From the NCBI RefSeq assembly GCF_050624435.1, contig NC_134537.1:127138086-127202085 (forward strand): a stretch of 64,000 nt of DNA, in the 5' to 3' direction. Below, piece by piece: positions 1 to 11,335 of this stretch (within the stretch, counting starts at the first letter, position 1; each line of letters opens with the position of its first letter). The stretch comes from Tenrec ecaudatus (lineage: Eukaryota > Chordata > Mammalia > Afrosoricida > Tenrecidae). The notes beneath the pieces are model-generated. The model did no database searches, was not told the origin of the DNA, and was given only the letters and a program-made list of their open reading frames with translations. The position numbers and the translations under genes are program-made.

Positions 1-1790
1 GGGCTGGTGTCCAGCTCCTCCTCCTACTTGCTGTACAAATACAGGTGAAATTATAGCCCTGCTGTTTTCCCCCTTTTCAAACTATTACTTATTCTATCTC
101 AAGGTTGTGGTGGAGAAAAGTTCCCATGTAATGTATAAGCCATGCGTTATAGGAAAAAATGTAAGCCACATATTTTAAGAAAGGAATATATGGAAGAAAC
201 AACATTTCATTCTACCTCTTACTTGTGCTCGTTCATTAAAATTAAATGATGAGTTGCAAATACAGCTGAGCCTCTGGAGACAATATGTCTCCTCTCTAGT
301 GCTCAGATTCCTTCTTCTGCTGATTGTGCTTGTTATTGTCCATGAGCCAAGTAAAGCCTGCTCCCCTGAAGGTCTGAACCTGCCCAGAGTTTTCATGGAA
401 GAAAAGGCATTCTTCTTTTTACCAACCCAAAAACTTCTCCTATAAATACATGTTGCACGGTTTGTTAACTGAATTTCCTTACATCTAGCTTACAGATATT
501 TTATCCACTTAATTTATGAATTACTTTAAAAATCATTTTATTAAGACATAACCCAAATATCATGCCATTCAATAGTTTAGCCATATCAAGAAGGGTTGTA
601 CAACTGCTACCAAAAGTAGTTTCAAAGCATTGTCTTCCTTCTTGTGCTACTTGATATTACATTAGCTGCCCATGACTCCCACCTCCCAGCCATACTCCCA
701 GGAAACCTCACTCTAGTTGTTGTCTCTATAGAGTCACACAGCCTGGGCTCACATACCAGAAAGCAGAGAAAAACACACAATAGAGCGTCAAGAAGGCTAC
801 CATCCGTAGTGAAATACAACAGAGATAAACTCCAGTTTGGGGGAAAAAATCAGAAAATATTAAAAAACAGAACAAACTCAAAGTATGTTAAAAGAGAGAT
901 CAAATTATAAGGTTTTAACCGTTGAAGTCAGATGTGTAGATCCTGAAAGTGTAATTTGGGCTTCCACTGCCATCTTTCTGCAAACCAGAATTTCACAATT
1001 TCAATTTCATAATTTAAGCTCTGATACCATTCCCTCCTTTGGATTTGAATTATACTATTTACAATCCTTGGATAACATACATGTGCATTTTTCACGTGGA
1101 CTTAGTTGACCTCTTCCTTAGATGGCTGCTTGCTTTAAAACAAGCCTTTAGGACCTCAGATGTTATTCTTACTGATAGCTGGGTACCGTGTAGTTACTTC
1201 ACCACATTTTGCTATAGCATCCATGTCTTCTGTGTTTCCTTTTCATGAGTGTGTGTATTGAGCAAAGCCATGTCACAAGAACTAATTGTTCTTAGATGGA
1301 GCTAGGAGTAAGTGTGAGTCCCAAATCTTCCTATGTCAACGGCTTCTGTATTCCTCTGGTTCATCTTAGCGGCATTTTGTTATTTTATGTTAGCAAACAT
1401 GATCCATCATCACCCTGGAACATAAGGTCCTTCTGTTTTTAGGGTCATTGACTTAGTCCATGGTAATATATTTAGAAAAACAACTGAGACTCGGAGATTA
1501 AACACGTGTAGGATAGCTCCACATTGCAACACATGGATCACTGACTGCACAGATTAGATCCTGACATAACTGGACACGATTTACACAAAAACGGAAGTCG
1601 GTGGTCAGGCAAAACTTAAATGATATTCCATGACAATGTCAGACCCAGGTCTGCCAGAATGACATTCTTATTTGTTCCAAAAAATTGATTATTGTTGAGC
1701 CAATTTTCCAGCGCGGTTCTATTTTTCACACTTGAGGCTACCATTAGGTGGAGGTTGACTCATTTGATAGTAGGTAAGAAAACCATAGAA
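1..1790. other. No gene recognised; apparently unique AT-rich DNA
   Basis: No open frame here has the length, domain content or splice context of an exon, and I recognise no repeat family. Short frames of 60-90 codons on both strands are of the size expected by chance. Confidence 0.6.
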
Positions 1791-1791
1791 T

Positions 1792-1812
1792 CTGTCTATC
1801 TATCTATCAAGG

Positions 1813-1871
<59 letters not shown>
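1792..1871. repeat. Tetranucleotide microsatellite (ATCT)n
   Basis: About 20 units of ATCT, interrupted once near 1808-1813. Read in frame it gives a spurious Leu-Ser-Ile-Tyr repeat in an apparent 170-codon frame at 1692-2204. Such arrays are usually polymorphic in length. Confidence 0.97.
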
Positions 1872-2439
1872 ATTCACCTGTATGGTTATCTGTCTATCAT
1901 CTATTCATTAGCAAAAGACATGTATGTGCCTCCTCTTTTGCTTTCTACCTCAGGTGCTGCCATCTGGAGCACCCTGGTTAGTTGCTGTGAAAACTACAAA
2001 CTGTCTCTTGGCTCTCCTTTTCCTTCACAGCGCATATGCAATCTGCTGACGAATAAACTCAATTCTATCACACCCCCTTTCTTTAAGAACTCCCGGCCTC
2101 CCCACTCGCTTGTCCGGAGACAGCAAAGACCTGCTGCCAGTTCTCTTCTGAACTCTGTCCTTCCCACTGCATCCATTCCCAACACAGACACTAGAGTGAG
2201 CTAGCTACAACACTCACTTAACTCAGGGCACATCTAGCTTACATTGCCACCGTTCCTCATCATCTGAAAGTAATTATATCTGGCATACAGTGATATATTT
2301 GAGGAGCACCTTGTGTATCTACAGCCTCGCCACTCAATCTGTTCCTTCCCCACAGGCCATAGCTGTGCCATTCTTAAACGCTGACACTTTTTGAATGGCG
2401 AAAGCAGACCACGCTCTTCTTTTTAACCTCTATTCATTC
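1872..2439. other. No feature recognised
   Basis: Nothing resembling an exon or a known repeat is seen between the tetranucleotide array and the L2-like segment. Confidence 0.5.
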
Positions 2440-2705
2440 CTTAAAGCTCTTAAATCTGCCAAGTGATTTCTACATATCTTTACTAATCCCACTCCCCAAG
2501 ATTTTGTATTCCCCAATGCCTTTTCATAACATCCTTCCTGTACACATTACTATTGCTGAATTGATCCCATTTATTATAATTAGCTGCCCAGAAGTCTAGC
2601 TCTGTGCTCTTTGAAGATATGCTCATTCATCTTTGAATACCGAAAACTTAATGCTCTGCCTCTTATATAGCGCATGCTTAATAACGGTGTTGAAAAATGC
2701 ATAAT
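2440..2705 (+). mobile_element. Probable L2 LINE 3' end fragment
   Basis: The segment follows the pattern of the L2 3' end: a run resembling 'agctctgtgctctttgaag', then 'tcattcatctttgaatacc', then a degraded copy of the terminal stretch that precedes 'cttaataa' near 2688. L2 is an ancient CR1-clade LINE dead in placental mammals, which fits the heavy divergence. No coding part remains. Boundaries are approximate. Confidence 0.5.
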
Positions 2706-2959
2706 ATAAGACAGGGAAAATGTAAGCCAACAAAATAGAAGTGATATAACATGTCCATTATTGGTCAGAACCACCCAAAAAATAGTAAGCCAGTTCTACT
2801 GAAGCTGCTGGAATATATGTGGGTCAGAATGGGTTGGATGATTAGAGACATGAAACTGAAAAGGCAGATGGACCTAGACAGTAACTGCTGCAGAATGCTG
2901 TCTAGGATATCACACGAGACGCTCGCCTTTATTCGGATGGCACTGCTATGTGTTTAGAC

Positions 2960-3174
2960 TCAAACTTGGTAAACAGGGGGTCAGTCACTGTTTCTCAGAC
3001 CCGTTGGAGGGCTGGACTACAGTTTTTAAAAAAAACTATGAACAAATGCCTATGCACACGGCACACATCTTATTTTGAAGTAAAAAAGCAAACGGGGCAA
3101 AAACACCCAGCAAGCTGGATAAATGTCCTCGTCGGGACGCATGTGGCCCGCGAGCCATAGTGTGAGGACGCCTG
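2960..3174. mobile_element. Nonautonomous hAT DNA transposon (MITE-like)
   Basis: The core, with a G+C-rich block containing 'ggagggctggactac' and then 'aactatgaacaaatgcct', matches a family of short hAT elements I recall from several mammals. The right end carries 'gcatgtggcccgcgag' and ends in a CCTG-type terminus. The flanks gtttagac (2952-2959) and gtttagag (3175-3182) look like an 8-bp TSD, as hAT elements make, with one mismatch. The left terminus seems to have lost a few bases. There is no transposase. The exact family is not assigned. Confidence 0.6.
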
Positions 3175-3182
3175 GTTTAGAG

Positions 3183-5650
3183 GGTGTATTTAAGGGTGAA
3201 GATTAGAAACAGAAAGACCATTGGGACATGCTAGTGGCGTCAAGGCAAGAAATCATGAAAGCCTTAATTAGAGAAAAGAGCAAGTACATAGATCAGTGCT
3301 TAATCTTTGCCTAAATGTACGATCGGGACAACTAACTGTACCAGAAGCTATGTTGTGGTCGTTATACTTGATGTTAGTTCAGGGACAGTGTGCCAGCCCA
3401 ATTTCCTTTGAAAACTGGTAAATGAGTTTTGCCTTTTGCCCCCCTGGACTGGCATCTGAATCATAAGGATCACTGCTACTACTACTACTACTACTACAGA
3501 TACTACTGGCCAAGTACCGGGGAGGCTTTTGGATTCACATTTCCATATTTCCTCCCAACTCAAATAAATTTCATTTTTTTCCAACTGGAACTAAACGGAG
3601 ATGAAGCATTCTTCAAAGTGCTCCCCCTCAAAAAAAGGTAGAACTTTCCATTTTGGCATCTATTTGAAGGTTTAAAAAAAAGTGAGCCTCAGTATCTACA
3701 AATTTTAATGACAGACAGAAAGGGAAAAACAAAAACATGGAAGAAGGAGCTGGGTATACAAGGGTTTTCAAAAAGTCCACAGAAAAAGAGAAAAAGCAAT
3801 GGCATTTTTCTGTGAACTTTTTGAGGCCACCCCCACCACCCACCCCTGTTTTGGTTTTTTGGTTTGTTTTTTTTGCTGCTGCCTTTGTCCTTACTGTAAA
3901 ATAAATCAAAATGTTTTTGGCTGTTGCCAGGTGTTATTAGTGTGGAAACACTAAAACAATAGGAGGTATATAAAGCAATAAAAAAGGACTATGGGACCAG
4001 CCCTAATCATAATCTAAATAATGGGAAATACAATAAAACAAATGAACTGAAAACACTGAAAATACTCAACAGCATTCCAATTGAAAGAGGCAAGAATTAC
4101 ATTTTCTGAAATGAAGTGAGTTTCCCTGGTTCAGATAGTAGAGCAAGCACAGCATTTTCTTCTTTGTGTGTATGGGAAAGGCAGCTCTTTTGAGACTTAG
4201 AATAGCTTTCAAGACTACTGATTTAAATTTCAAACTCTTGATCATAGCTGGGGAGCAAAGGTTTTTTTATTTTTTTTAGCCTGGAATTGGAAATGGAGTT
4301 CTTTAGCTCTGCACCAAGTGGTAATATTAAGCATTTTGTTGTATCCACCGGGCAAGCCAAGTTCCCCACTGTGCCTTCAAAGCCACAGTGAATGAGCCAT
4401 ATTTGGATTTGCTTATCAGAAAGAGACATTTAGGAAGACAATGCACTTGTCCTGCAAGACTGAGACTCCTGATGCTTTCAGATAGGCCTGTGGAGAGCTG
4501 CAAAATGGGCCCGAAAATCAGACTGACATGGTCGCTTAACAAGCTTCAGTAGGCTCTGCGGGCTCAGCGAGTTTGCGGTGTCACCCACAGGGCTGCTGAT
4601 GGCGGCCATCATAATTAGAACACATGAATCAAAAACACCAGGTGAAGATTTTTCCTTAGAAGAAAGAAAAGGCAGATGGAGGGAATTACCATGCCCTTTG
4701 ACAACTAAGCTCTTTCATGCAGCTGGATCGCTGGCCAGGCCTGGCTGCATAGTGAATGAGTCTGGGACGCCGTGTACACAAGTCTCAACCCTTCCTACAA
4801 CCAAGCCTCAAAGTGGCAAAGGGAGCAGAAAATCTCTTCCCTCTCAATTCATTGGAAGAACTAAAATCTCAGCCTTTTTCTTAACTTTTGTTAAACAGGT
4901 ATAGTGTTTGCCAGATTTTTTGTATTATTATTATTATAAATATTCTTCTAATGTGGAAAGTGACTTGGCCATTAACCCAACAAAGAAAACCTCTGTAACC
5001 ATAAAGGGAATGACCTTGAACTTTAATAAGACTAGATTTTTTTCGCCAGACTTTATGGGCTTTTGATTTTAAAATCTGCCTAACAAAAGCTCTGCCAGAA
5101 AAGCTGTTATCACAAAGATGTTTCTGAATAGGGAGAAGTGGGTTAATTGCAAGCTCTCTACTAAAAAAAGGAGGGTTTTGAAAACAAGTGCAAAATTGAC
5201 AAAATGTACCACATTGCTCTTATGGAAAAACTACTGGGGAGAAGAAACATTTGAAATGGCAAAGTATCTAGCGTAAAGAGATGCTATCAAACTTGTTGGA
5301 AGAGGTTATAAGAGATTGCAGATTACTCATAAACAATTGCCCATCTGACCCTGATACAAATACAGAAATGCATTAGCAATCAAGTTTTCAAAACATAATT
5401 GTATCCTAAAAATATGTATTTTTCCAATCAATATATGTTGACAGGATCTACTTTAATACAACTCTCTGGACTTATTTATGTGCTGATCTTCTTTTTCACT
5501 AGATTGCATTTGAGATTTAGTTAACATAAATCAAAATGGAGAGCTAAACAATAAACTGTTGCAATAATTAACATGCTGTGGCGTTTATGGAAAATTAAGT
5601 TCCAGTTATAGCCAGCATAAAAGCTTCAACATCCACAGCATTTTTGAAGT
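3183..5650. other. No gene recognised; unique DNA with a possible conserved non-coding block
   Basis: No recognisable exon or repeat apart from a (CTA)n run at 3477-3497. The part at about 4190-5560 lacks low-complexity runs and repeat signatures and contains homeodomain-type cores (for example ataattaga near 4610). That look is common in conserved non-coding elements, but only cross-species alignment could show it. A 108-codon plus-strand frame at 4578-4904 has no recognised domain. Confidence 0.35.
3477..3497. repeat. Trinucleotide microsatellite (CTA)n
   Basis: About seven units of CTA, with a further imperfect pair just downstream. The antisense reading gives a run of valines in a spurious frame. 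Confidence 0.9.
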
Positions 5651-5654
5651 TCCC

Positions 5655-5840
5655 TTCTTTCTAGGGTCAAAGCAAAAAGAGGAAGCCCCCCCATGACTGG
5701 GGTGGACGCAGTGGCTGAAACAAGGGGCTGGAGCTTGGCAAGGCTTGTGAGGATGGCACGGGCAGGGCAGGGGTCTGTTCTGTCGTACCCGGGGACCCTA
5801 TGGCGCATGATCGGTTTGATGCCACCTCACAAAATCAACA
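5655..5840 (+). mobile_element. RTE/BovB-type LINE, 3'-terminal fragment
   Basis: The stretch reads as the extreme C-terminal coding and 3' end of the afrotherian RTE element: 'gtggacgcagtggctg', then 'cttgtgaggatggcac', then 'gggaccctatggcgc'. The same order recurs at 24060-24180, 33950-34140 and 40640-40790. It accounts for the first part of the 108-codon frame starting at 5693, which is therefore not a gene. Confidence 0.8.
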
Positions 5841-6290
5841 CCGTTAAGCGGCTGTCGTGTTTTATTTTAACTGTTCATTTTGAGAGGATACAGCCATATT
5901 TACCGCACCCCCTCCAATGTCACAACTATGTGGTTTTCACTATGATTGAAATGATAATACTGCCTAACATAATAACATGGATGATTTGGGCACATGCTTC
6001 AATTGTGCCGATTAAGTAAATGAATATCCTTTATAATCGGCCGTCAAGCAAAGCACAACAGTGCCAAGGCCTACTTTTATCTCCGTCCTAGTCAGACCAG
6101 GCATTCTTCTGTCTGTTTTGAGCATGATGTGACAGCTCTATAACGCTATGGTGTTGGCTCTGCATGCACGAGTGTCGCTAGTGCACGGAGAAGCGCTGGT
6201 GGTGTTGTGGGTAAAGCGCTGCAGGGCAGTGGGTTACTTAAAACAGCCATTTACCTAGTCTCTTTTGATTCCCATAATGCCTGGGCATGG
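5841..6290. other. No gene recognised; possible AfroSINE head at 6190-6235
   Basis: Mostly unique sequence. Around 6190-6235 'gtgttgtgggtaaagcgc' resembles the tRNA-like start of AfroSINE but breaks off at once, so I do not call it separately. Confidence 0.4.
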
Positions 6291-6294
6291 TCTC

Positions 6295-7165
6295 AGTTGT
6301 CCGGTGTTCTCAAATTGGTTCTGACTGACAGTGACCTTCATATGTAGCATAATGAACCCTTGCCGGGTCTTGAGCCATCCTCCAAATTGTCACCGAGTTT
6401 GCACCCATTGGTGCAGCCATTGTGTCAATTCATTTCCTTGAGGAGCTTTCTCCTTCTTGCTCACCCTGCACGTCACGAAGCACGAGGTCTTCTTCAGGAA
6501 GTGCATGAGATGAGGTCTCTCCATTGTAGTTTTTGCAAAGCATTCCAGCTATCCCTTCTGGAAGACCTTGGTATAGTCAATATTCTTAAGCAACACCATC
6601 ATTCAGTCATGGATTCTTCTTTGGCCTTCCCTTTGTAATGTCCAGTTTGCACGGGCATGTAATGAGAATGAACATACTGTGGTGTGGGTCAGGTGGACCT
6701 GAGTCCTCAAAGTAGATCTTTGTTCTTTACCACTTGCAGGAGGTCTTGTGCAGCAGATTTTCCCGACACAATACTTTCTTTGATTTCTTGACAGCTACTT
6801 CCATGAGCATTGATTGTGGATTCAAGAAAATCCTTAACAACTTCAATCTTTTCGCCAGTTATCATGTTGCCTATTGGTTCAGTTGCTTTCTTTACATGGG
6901 GTTGTAACCCACACTGAAGGTGTGTGTTTTTTAAACTCACCAGTAAGTGTTTCAAAGCCTCTTGGCTTTTCAGCCAGCAAAGTTGTGTCATCAGCAAATC
7001 ACCGGTTTTAAATAAACCTTCCCCCAATTCTGATACTGCACTTTTCTTTGTATATTTCAGTTTTCCTGACTTTTTTTCCAGCACTCATAGAAAAAATAAA
7101 AATGCTAAAGATACACAAGCCTGATGCATGCTTTACCTAATTTAAACCATGCAAACGAGGTTGGA
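6295..7165 (-). mobile_element. RTE/BovB-type LINE fragment, reverse strand
   Basis: Reverse-strand copy covering the C-terminal part of the reverse-transcriptase protein and the 3' end. The minus frame at 6707-7084 (125 codons) contains the RTE order 'LKHLLVSLKNTHLQCGLQ', then 'NMITGEKIEVVKDFLEST', then 'SCQEIKESIVSGKSAAQD', the region just after the RT palm. The frame is open only in this part; 6295-6700 is eroded by indels. It ends near 7165 without a clear TSD. Confidence 0.88.
6707..7084 (-). pseudogene. RTE reverse-transcriptase C-terminal region, broken
   Basis: A 125-codon minus-strand frame. From about residue 30 it follows the post-palm segment of RTE/BovB ORF2 proteins, with the conserved 'HGSSCQEIKE' block at about residues 93-102 and the 'KNKDLL' end. 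The catalytic palm motifs lie upstream and are not present in frame. A family ORF2 is roughly 1000 residues, so this is a fossil and not a functional product. The apparent start Met is incidental. Confidence 0.8.
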
Positions 7166-7284
7166 ATATGCAAATATGAGGGGTGTCTGGCCGGCCAAAG
7201 TGACTGCATAATTCATTAATTATTTAAGTAAAGCGTACGGCACTCTGATAAGGATAGGACTATGCCAATAAGCTTTATGGGACC

Positions 7285-7490
7285 CAATGTAGGAGGCCTG
7301 GGGGCACAGTGAGCCATGTGTTGGACTGTTAACCGCAGGTAAGCAGTTCAACACCACTGACTGCTCCTCGGGAGAAAGTGGTGTTCTATACTTCTCTGCA
7401 GAATCACCATTCAGAAACTGACGGAGCTCGTTCTACTTCGTCTCCTTTAGGTTTTCTGTGAGCTGGAGTGGAATCAATGGCAGTGAGAGT
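7285..7490 (+). mobile_element. AfroSINE (tRNA-derived SINE)
   Basis: The sequence has the AfroSINE order: tRNA-like head with 'ttggactgttaaccgcag' and the B-box-like 'aagcagttcaacacc', then 'ctcctcgggagaaag', then the tail ending 'gagtggaatcaatggcag'. AfroSINEs are restricted to Afrotheria and transcribed by RNA polymerase III from internal A and B boxes. This copy is diverged and has no clean poly-A. Confidence 0.85.
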
Positions 7491-8085
7491 TTAGTGTGGG
7501 GCTTGGTCCTATGTTTCCATCGTGGTAGCTTGACATGAGCCATACCTGAGGCAGCAGGGGGACCTCGTGGCTGCTAAGGAAGAAGAACCAGGAGTGGAGC
7601 TTGCTCTTCAGACCCAGAATCCTTTTAGAGAATGTCTCTTGATCCAGCATACAAAGAGCTGTCATGCCAGAGATGGAAAGAGATGCTAGAAGCAGCCATG
7701 GAGAAATGGTGGTAGAAGAGGCAGGAGATACATGAGATCAGCATGAGTCAGAGCTGTGGGCTTCTGAGACAACAGAACAAGAAAGCAGAGTGTCTCTTGC
7801 AGGAAGCTTATTGGTGAGGTGGGTTGGCTCTGGTCACTTAGTGGTGGGGCTAAAAAAGCTTTGTAACACTTGCCTGAGTAGGGCTGCTGGTCAAGAGCCT
7901 TCCTGCCGAAGAGACTTATCTCTATGGACTGAGAAGAGGCTCCCCTAATGGAAGAACTGTATTCTGATAATTCCTGAACCTGAACTGCAGCCTGCTATTT
8001 CTGTAATAAACCCCATCATCTAGCGTATAGCCTGGGAGTTCTCTGTGGCTTTTGCAGAAAATTACTGAACATACTAGGGGAGCGG
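7491..8085 (+). repeat. Possible LTR-like or composite retroposon sequence
   Basis: Follows the AfroSINE directly. It has a purine-rich body, a polyadenylation-like aataaa near 8002, then 'gggagttctctgtggc' close to its end. That layout resembles the end of an LTR or LTR-like retroposon, but I cannot name a family and see no TSD. It could also be unique DNA. Confidence 0.3.
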
Positions 8086-9300
8086 TGCATGACAACGGAA
8101 CTGCCTACAGTGTGTAGACAACTGGTATCACAATTAGGTAAACGGTCGCAGGTTGGAAGCATGTCAGATCTCTGCCTCATTGGAATAAGTTTTGGGTTTT
8201 TTACCGCAATTCTGAGGCCACTACGCACAATATATTTGTAAGCATCTAGCTTCTAACAGACCATATTTGCCTGTATTCATTGTTTAAAGCTCAAGTGAAA
8301 TAATTGCAATACTCAAATAGCTCTAAATGATGTTATTTTATGTATTTTCTGATTTTTCCTATAAAGTATATTTTACTCTCTCATTTCTTAATGTGTATTA
8401 CACAGATGGAGAAAGTTAGAGATTATGGTAGATGTAAAATTTTAATTACTTAGATTTTTATTTTACTTCTTTAATATTCATATTTTAGCATCAAATTAAC
8501 CCGAGTCATAAAAGTAAAATACTTACTACAATGTTTACAGATATAACTCAAAAGCCCAATTTTATCCTCATGTTTCACATTAAATAACTATGATTTGTGT
8601 TTATTGTTCACAAATCATTTCTTTTTGAATCAAAGGAGGGCAATACTTCAAAAGTATTATTTGATTAAAATTTTAAAATATTAGTTGATTACATTTAAAA
8701 AATAGTCGATTAAAATTGAAAATCCTGTAAGAGATTATAAAGTAAATTTGGTCAAAAAATAAATCTTCTTTTATAAAAGATATCAGAAATTTCAATGGCC
8801 AAGGCAAGCTAATTTCTGTCTCAAACAACGATGCTGAGTTCACGATTGTTTTACCTCTGGTGATGAGTCCATCATGCAGATTGTTCCTGGACTTCACCTC
8901 TGCTCATTGCTTTCGCATCGGCATCCTCTCAAGCCAGAGGTTGTTAATATAAAGGGAACTCACCACACGGTAGCAAACATGTTTGTGTGTGTCTCTGTGT
9001 GTTAGGTGCACATGTTCATATAGATGACTATGTTCTTTTCCTATTTGCTGTAACCTTACTTAGCCCCGACAAAACCACTTGCAGTCAATCAGAGCCTGAG
9101 AGCACATCCTCTCTGTGTACTATTGGGATTGTTTTTTCTTGTTGTCATAAGATTCACTGACTACTGGTGCCATATGATTGTACCATGCTGGGCATGTTTC
9201 TATAGCCAACTGGCTAAAGTAAAGTAACTGGCTATAATTAAGGTAATCATTCGGATCTGATTTATTTTTTCTTTTATAGAAGAGAATTGTCTGAGAATTC
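8086..9300. other. No gene or repeat recognised
   Basis: Strongly AT-rich, especially 8230-8800. No frame has recognisable protein content. A conserved non-coding element around 8230-8420 is possible but cannot be judged without alignment. Confidence 0.45.
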
Positions 9301-9309
9301 ATCTGGTGG

Positions 9310-11080
9310 ACCCTTCTCACCCTCATGAATCTCCTGTTGTTCTTGCCGTCGTGCAGTGTCTGAGCTGCTTCCTTCTCCTGGCATCAAAACGAAACCCTTC
9401 CCAGTCCTGTGTCGTGTTCACTCCTGAGTCCCGGGTCGCAATCACTGCAGCAATTTCATACCAGTCTGTCTTGTGGAAAGCTGTCCTCTTTGTTGCTGAC
9501 CCTCTATTTACCAAGAATGATGTCCTTTTCCATGGACTGGTCTTTCCAGATAACATAACCCAAGTACATGAGGCAAGGCATACTTCTACGGAGCACTCTG
9601 GCTATACTTCTTCCAAGAAAGACTTGTTTGTTCTAGCAGTCCACGGGACTTGCAATATTTTCCCAGCACCATAATTCAAACACATTAATTCTTCTCACTG
9701 CCATTGAGGGGTTTCCAATTCATGGCTTCCTTATTGGACTGATTGGAATTGCTGCTGCGGGTTTCGAAGACTTAATCTTTATGGGAGTAGAAAGCCTCAT
9801 CTTTCTACTACAGAGCAACTGCTGCTGGTTTTGAACTGCTAACCCTGTAGTTAGCAGCCCAACTCATAACCTACTAAACCATCAGGGTCCCTTAATTCTT
9901 CTTCAATCTTACTTATTGAAGTAACTTTCACATATAGATGAGGCAATTGAAAATATCATGTATGTCTTGGGTCAGGCACCCCTTAGTCCTCAAAAATGAC
10001 ATCTTTGTTTTTCAACACTTTAATAAGGTCTTACTTTGTAGATTAGCTCAATGCAATACACCATTTGATTTCTTGAATGCTGTTTCCATGAGCATCGATT
10101 GAGGATCCAAACAAAATGAAGTCCTTGTCAATTTTTATCTTTGCTGTTTATCATCATGTTGTCTGTTGGCCCAGTTGTGAGGGTTAGGATTTTGCCTTGA
10201 GTTGTAATCCATTCTGAAGGCTGTAGTCCTTAATCCTCATCAGCAAGTGTTTTAAGTCTGCCTTACTTTCAGCAAGCAAGGTGGTGTTTTCCGTACAGCG
10301 TAGGCTGTCAATGAGCCTTCCTCCAATGCTGCTCTTTTCTTCATCTCCTGCAGCTCCTTGGATTATTGCACAACATGCAGATTGACTAAGAATTTTGAAA
10401 AAATACAACACTGACACATGACCTTTATGATGTTAATAAACACAATATCCCCCTGTTCTGTTCAAACGACTGCTGCGTGGTTGATGTACATGCTCTGCAT
10501 GAGCACAATGGAGTGTTCTGGAATTCCCGTTCTTCTAAATTTTATCCACAATGTGTTATGAATCCCTTTGCATAGTCAATAAAACACAAGGAATTTCTTT
10601 CTGCTTTCAACCAGGATCCATGTGATAGCAGCAATATTGTGCCTCGTTCCATGTCATCTCCTGAAACTGACTTGAATTTCTGGAAGTTCCCTGTGTTCTT
10701 CTGTAAACATTAAAAAATTATCTACAACAAAATTATCCTTGCATGTGGCACTGATAATATTGTTCAATAATTTTTACATTCTGTTGGGTCAACTTTCTTT
10801 GAAACAGACACAAATATGTATCTTTTCCCACATTGGTTGACAAGGTCTTCCAAATTTCTCAACTTAAATGAATGAAAAGCTTCTCGTGCTTCGTCAGTTT
10901 GCTGACAGATTTCACCTGGTATCCTATCGCTTTCCAGAGCCTTGTTTCCTGCCAATGCTATCAACGCAGCTTGGACTTGGTCCTCCAGTACAATAGGTTC
11001 TTGGTCACATGCTACTTAAGTATTAAAGTGGTTGGATATCAGCCAGTTATTTTTGATACAGCGACTTTCCTTTGCATGGT
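9310..11080 (-). mobile_element. Long RTE/BovB-type LINE copy, reverse strand, split by an AfroSINE
   Basis: One reverse-strand RTE copy covering the RT palm to near the 3' end. The plus strand shows its antisense in order: 'ggactggtctttccag' (9536-9551), 'ttcaatcttacttattg', 'tgagcatcgattgagg', 'tccccctgttctgttc', 'ttctggaattcccgttc', 'ccttgtttcctgccaatg'. The minus frame 10184-10417 includes the 'SKADLKHLLMRIKDYSLQNG' block. The AfroSINE at 9696-9891 interrupts it with an exact 11-bp TSD. There are many frameshifts and no coding capacity. The boundary near 9310 is uncertain. Confidence 0.88.
9696..9891 (-). mobile_element. AfroSINE inserted in RTE, with TSD
   Basis: Reverse-strand AfroSINE: 'aactgctaaccctgtag' then 'aaaccatcagggtccc' are the antisense of the tRNA-like head. 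It is flanked by an exact 11-bp repeat, ttaattcttct, at 9685-9695 and 9892-9902. The RTE sequence continues across the insertion, so this is a clean LINE-mediated insertion and is younger than the RTE. Confidence 0.93.
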
Positions 11081-11234
11081 TTCCCATAAATATGGAATCA
11101 CAAATGCAAAGCAATGATATTATATAAAGGCTTTCTTTTCTTAATTACCATTTCTCATGGGCTTTATAAATATGGAGTCACAAAAGCAATATGATGCTAT
11201 CAGACAATATTCTTCTTTCTTTCGCGGCTGTTGC

Positions 11235-11335
11235 TTTTAGTTGCCACACAGTTGATACTGACTCATGTCCACTTGTGTGCTACAGTAGACCTGCTTCACC
11301 GAATTTTCAGACGGTGGCCTTTCAGAAGTAGATTA
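11235..11335 (-). mobile_element. Degraded afrotherian RTE/SINE-related fragment
   Basis: 'tgccacacagttgatac' followed by 'tttcagaagtagatt' resembles the antisense 3'-terminal part of afrotherian RTE/SINE elements. It is short and diverged. Just upstream, 11078-11122 and 11157-11202 look like a local imperfect duplication (both with 'ataaatatggagtcac'-like cores). Confidence 0.4.

Noticed and set aside
1692..2204. 170-codon plus-strand frame
   Set aside because: Driven by the (ATCT)n array, which is stop-free in this frame. No domain or homology recognised on either side.
9306..9674. 122-codon plus-strand frame
   Set aside because: Antisense of an RTE element.
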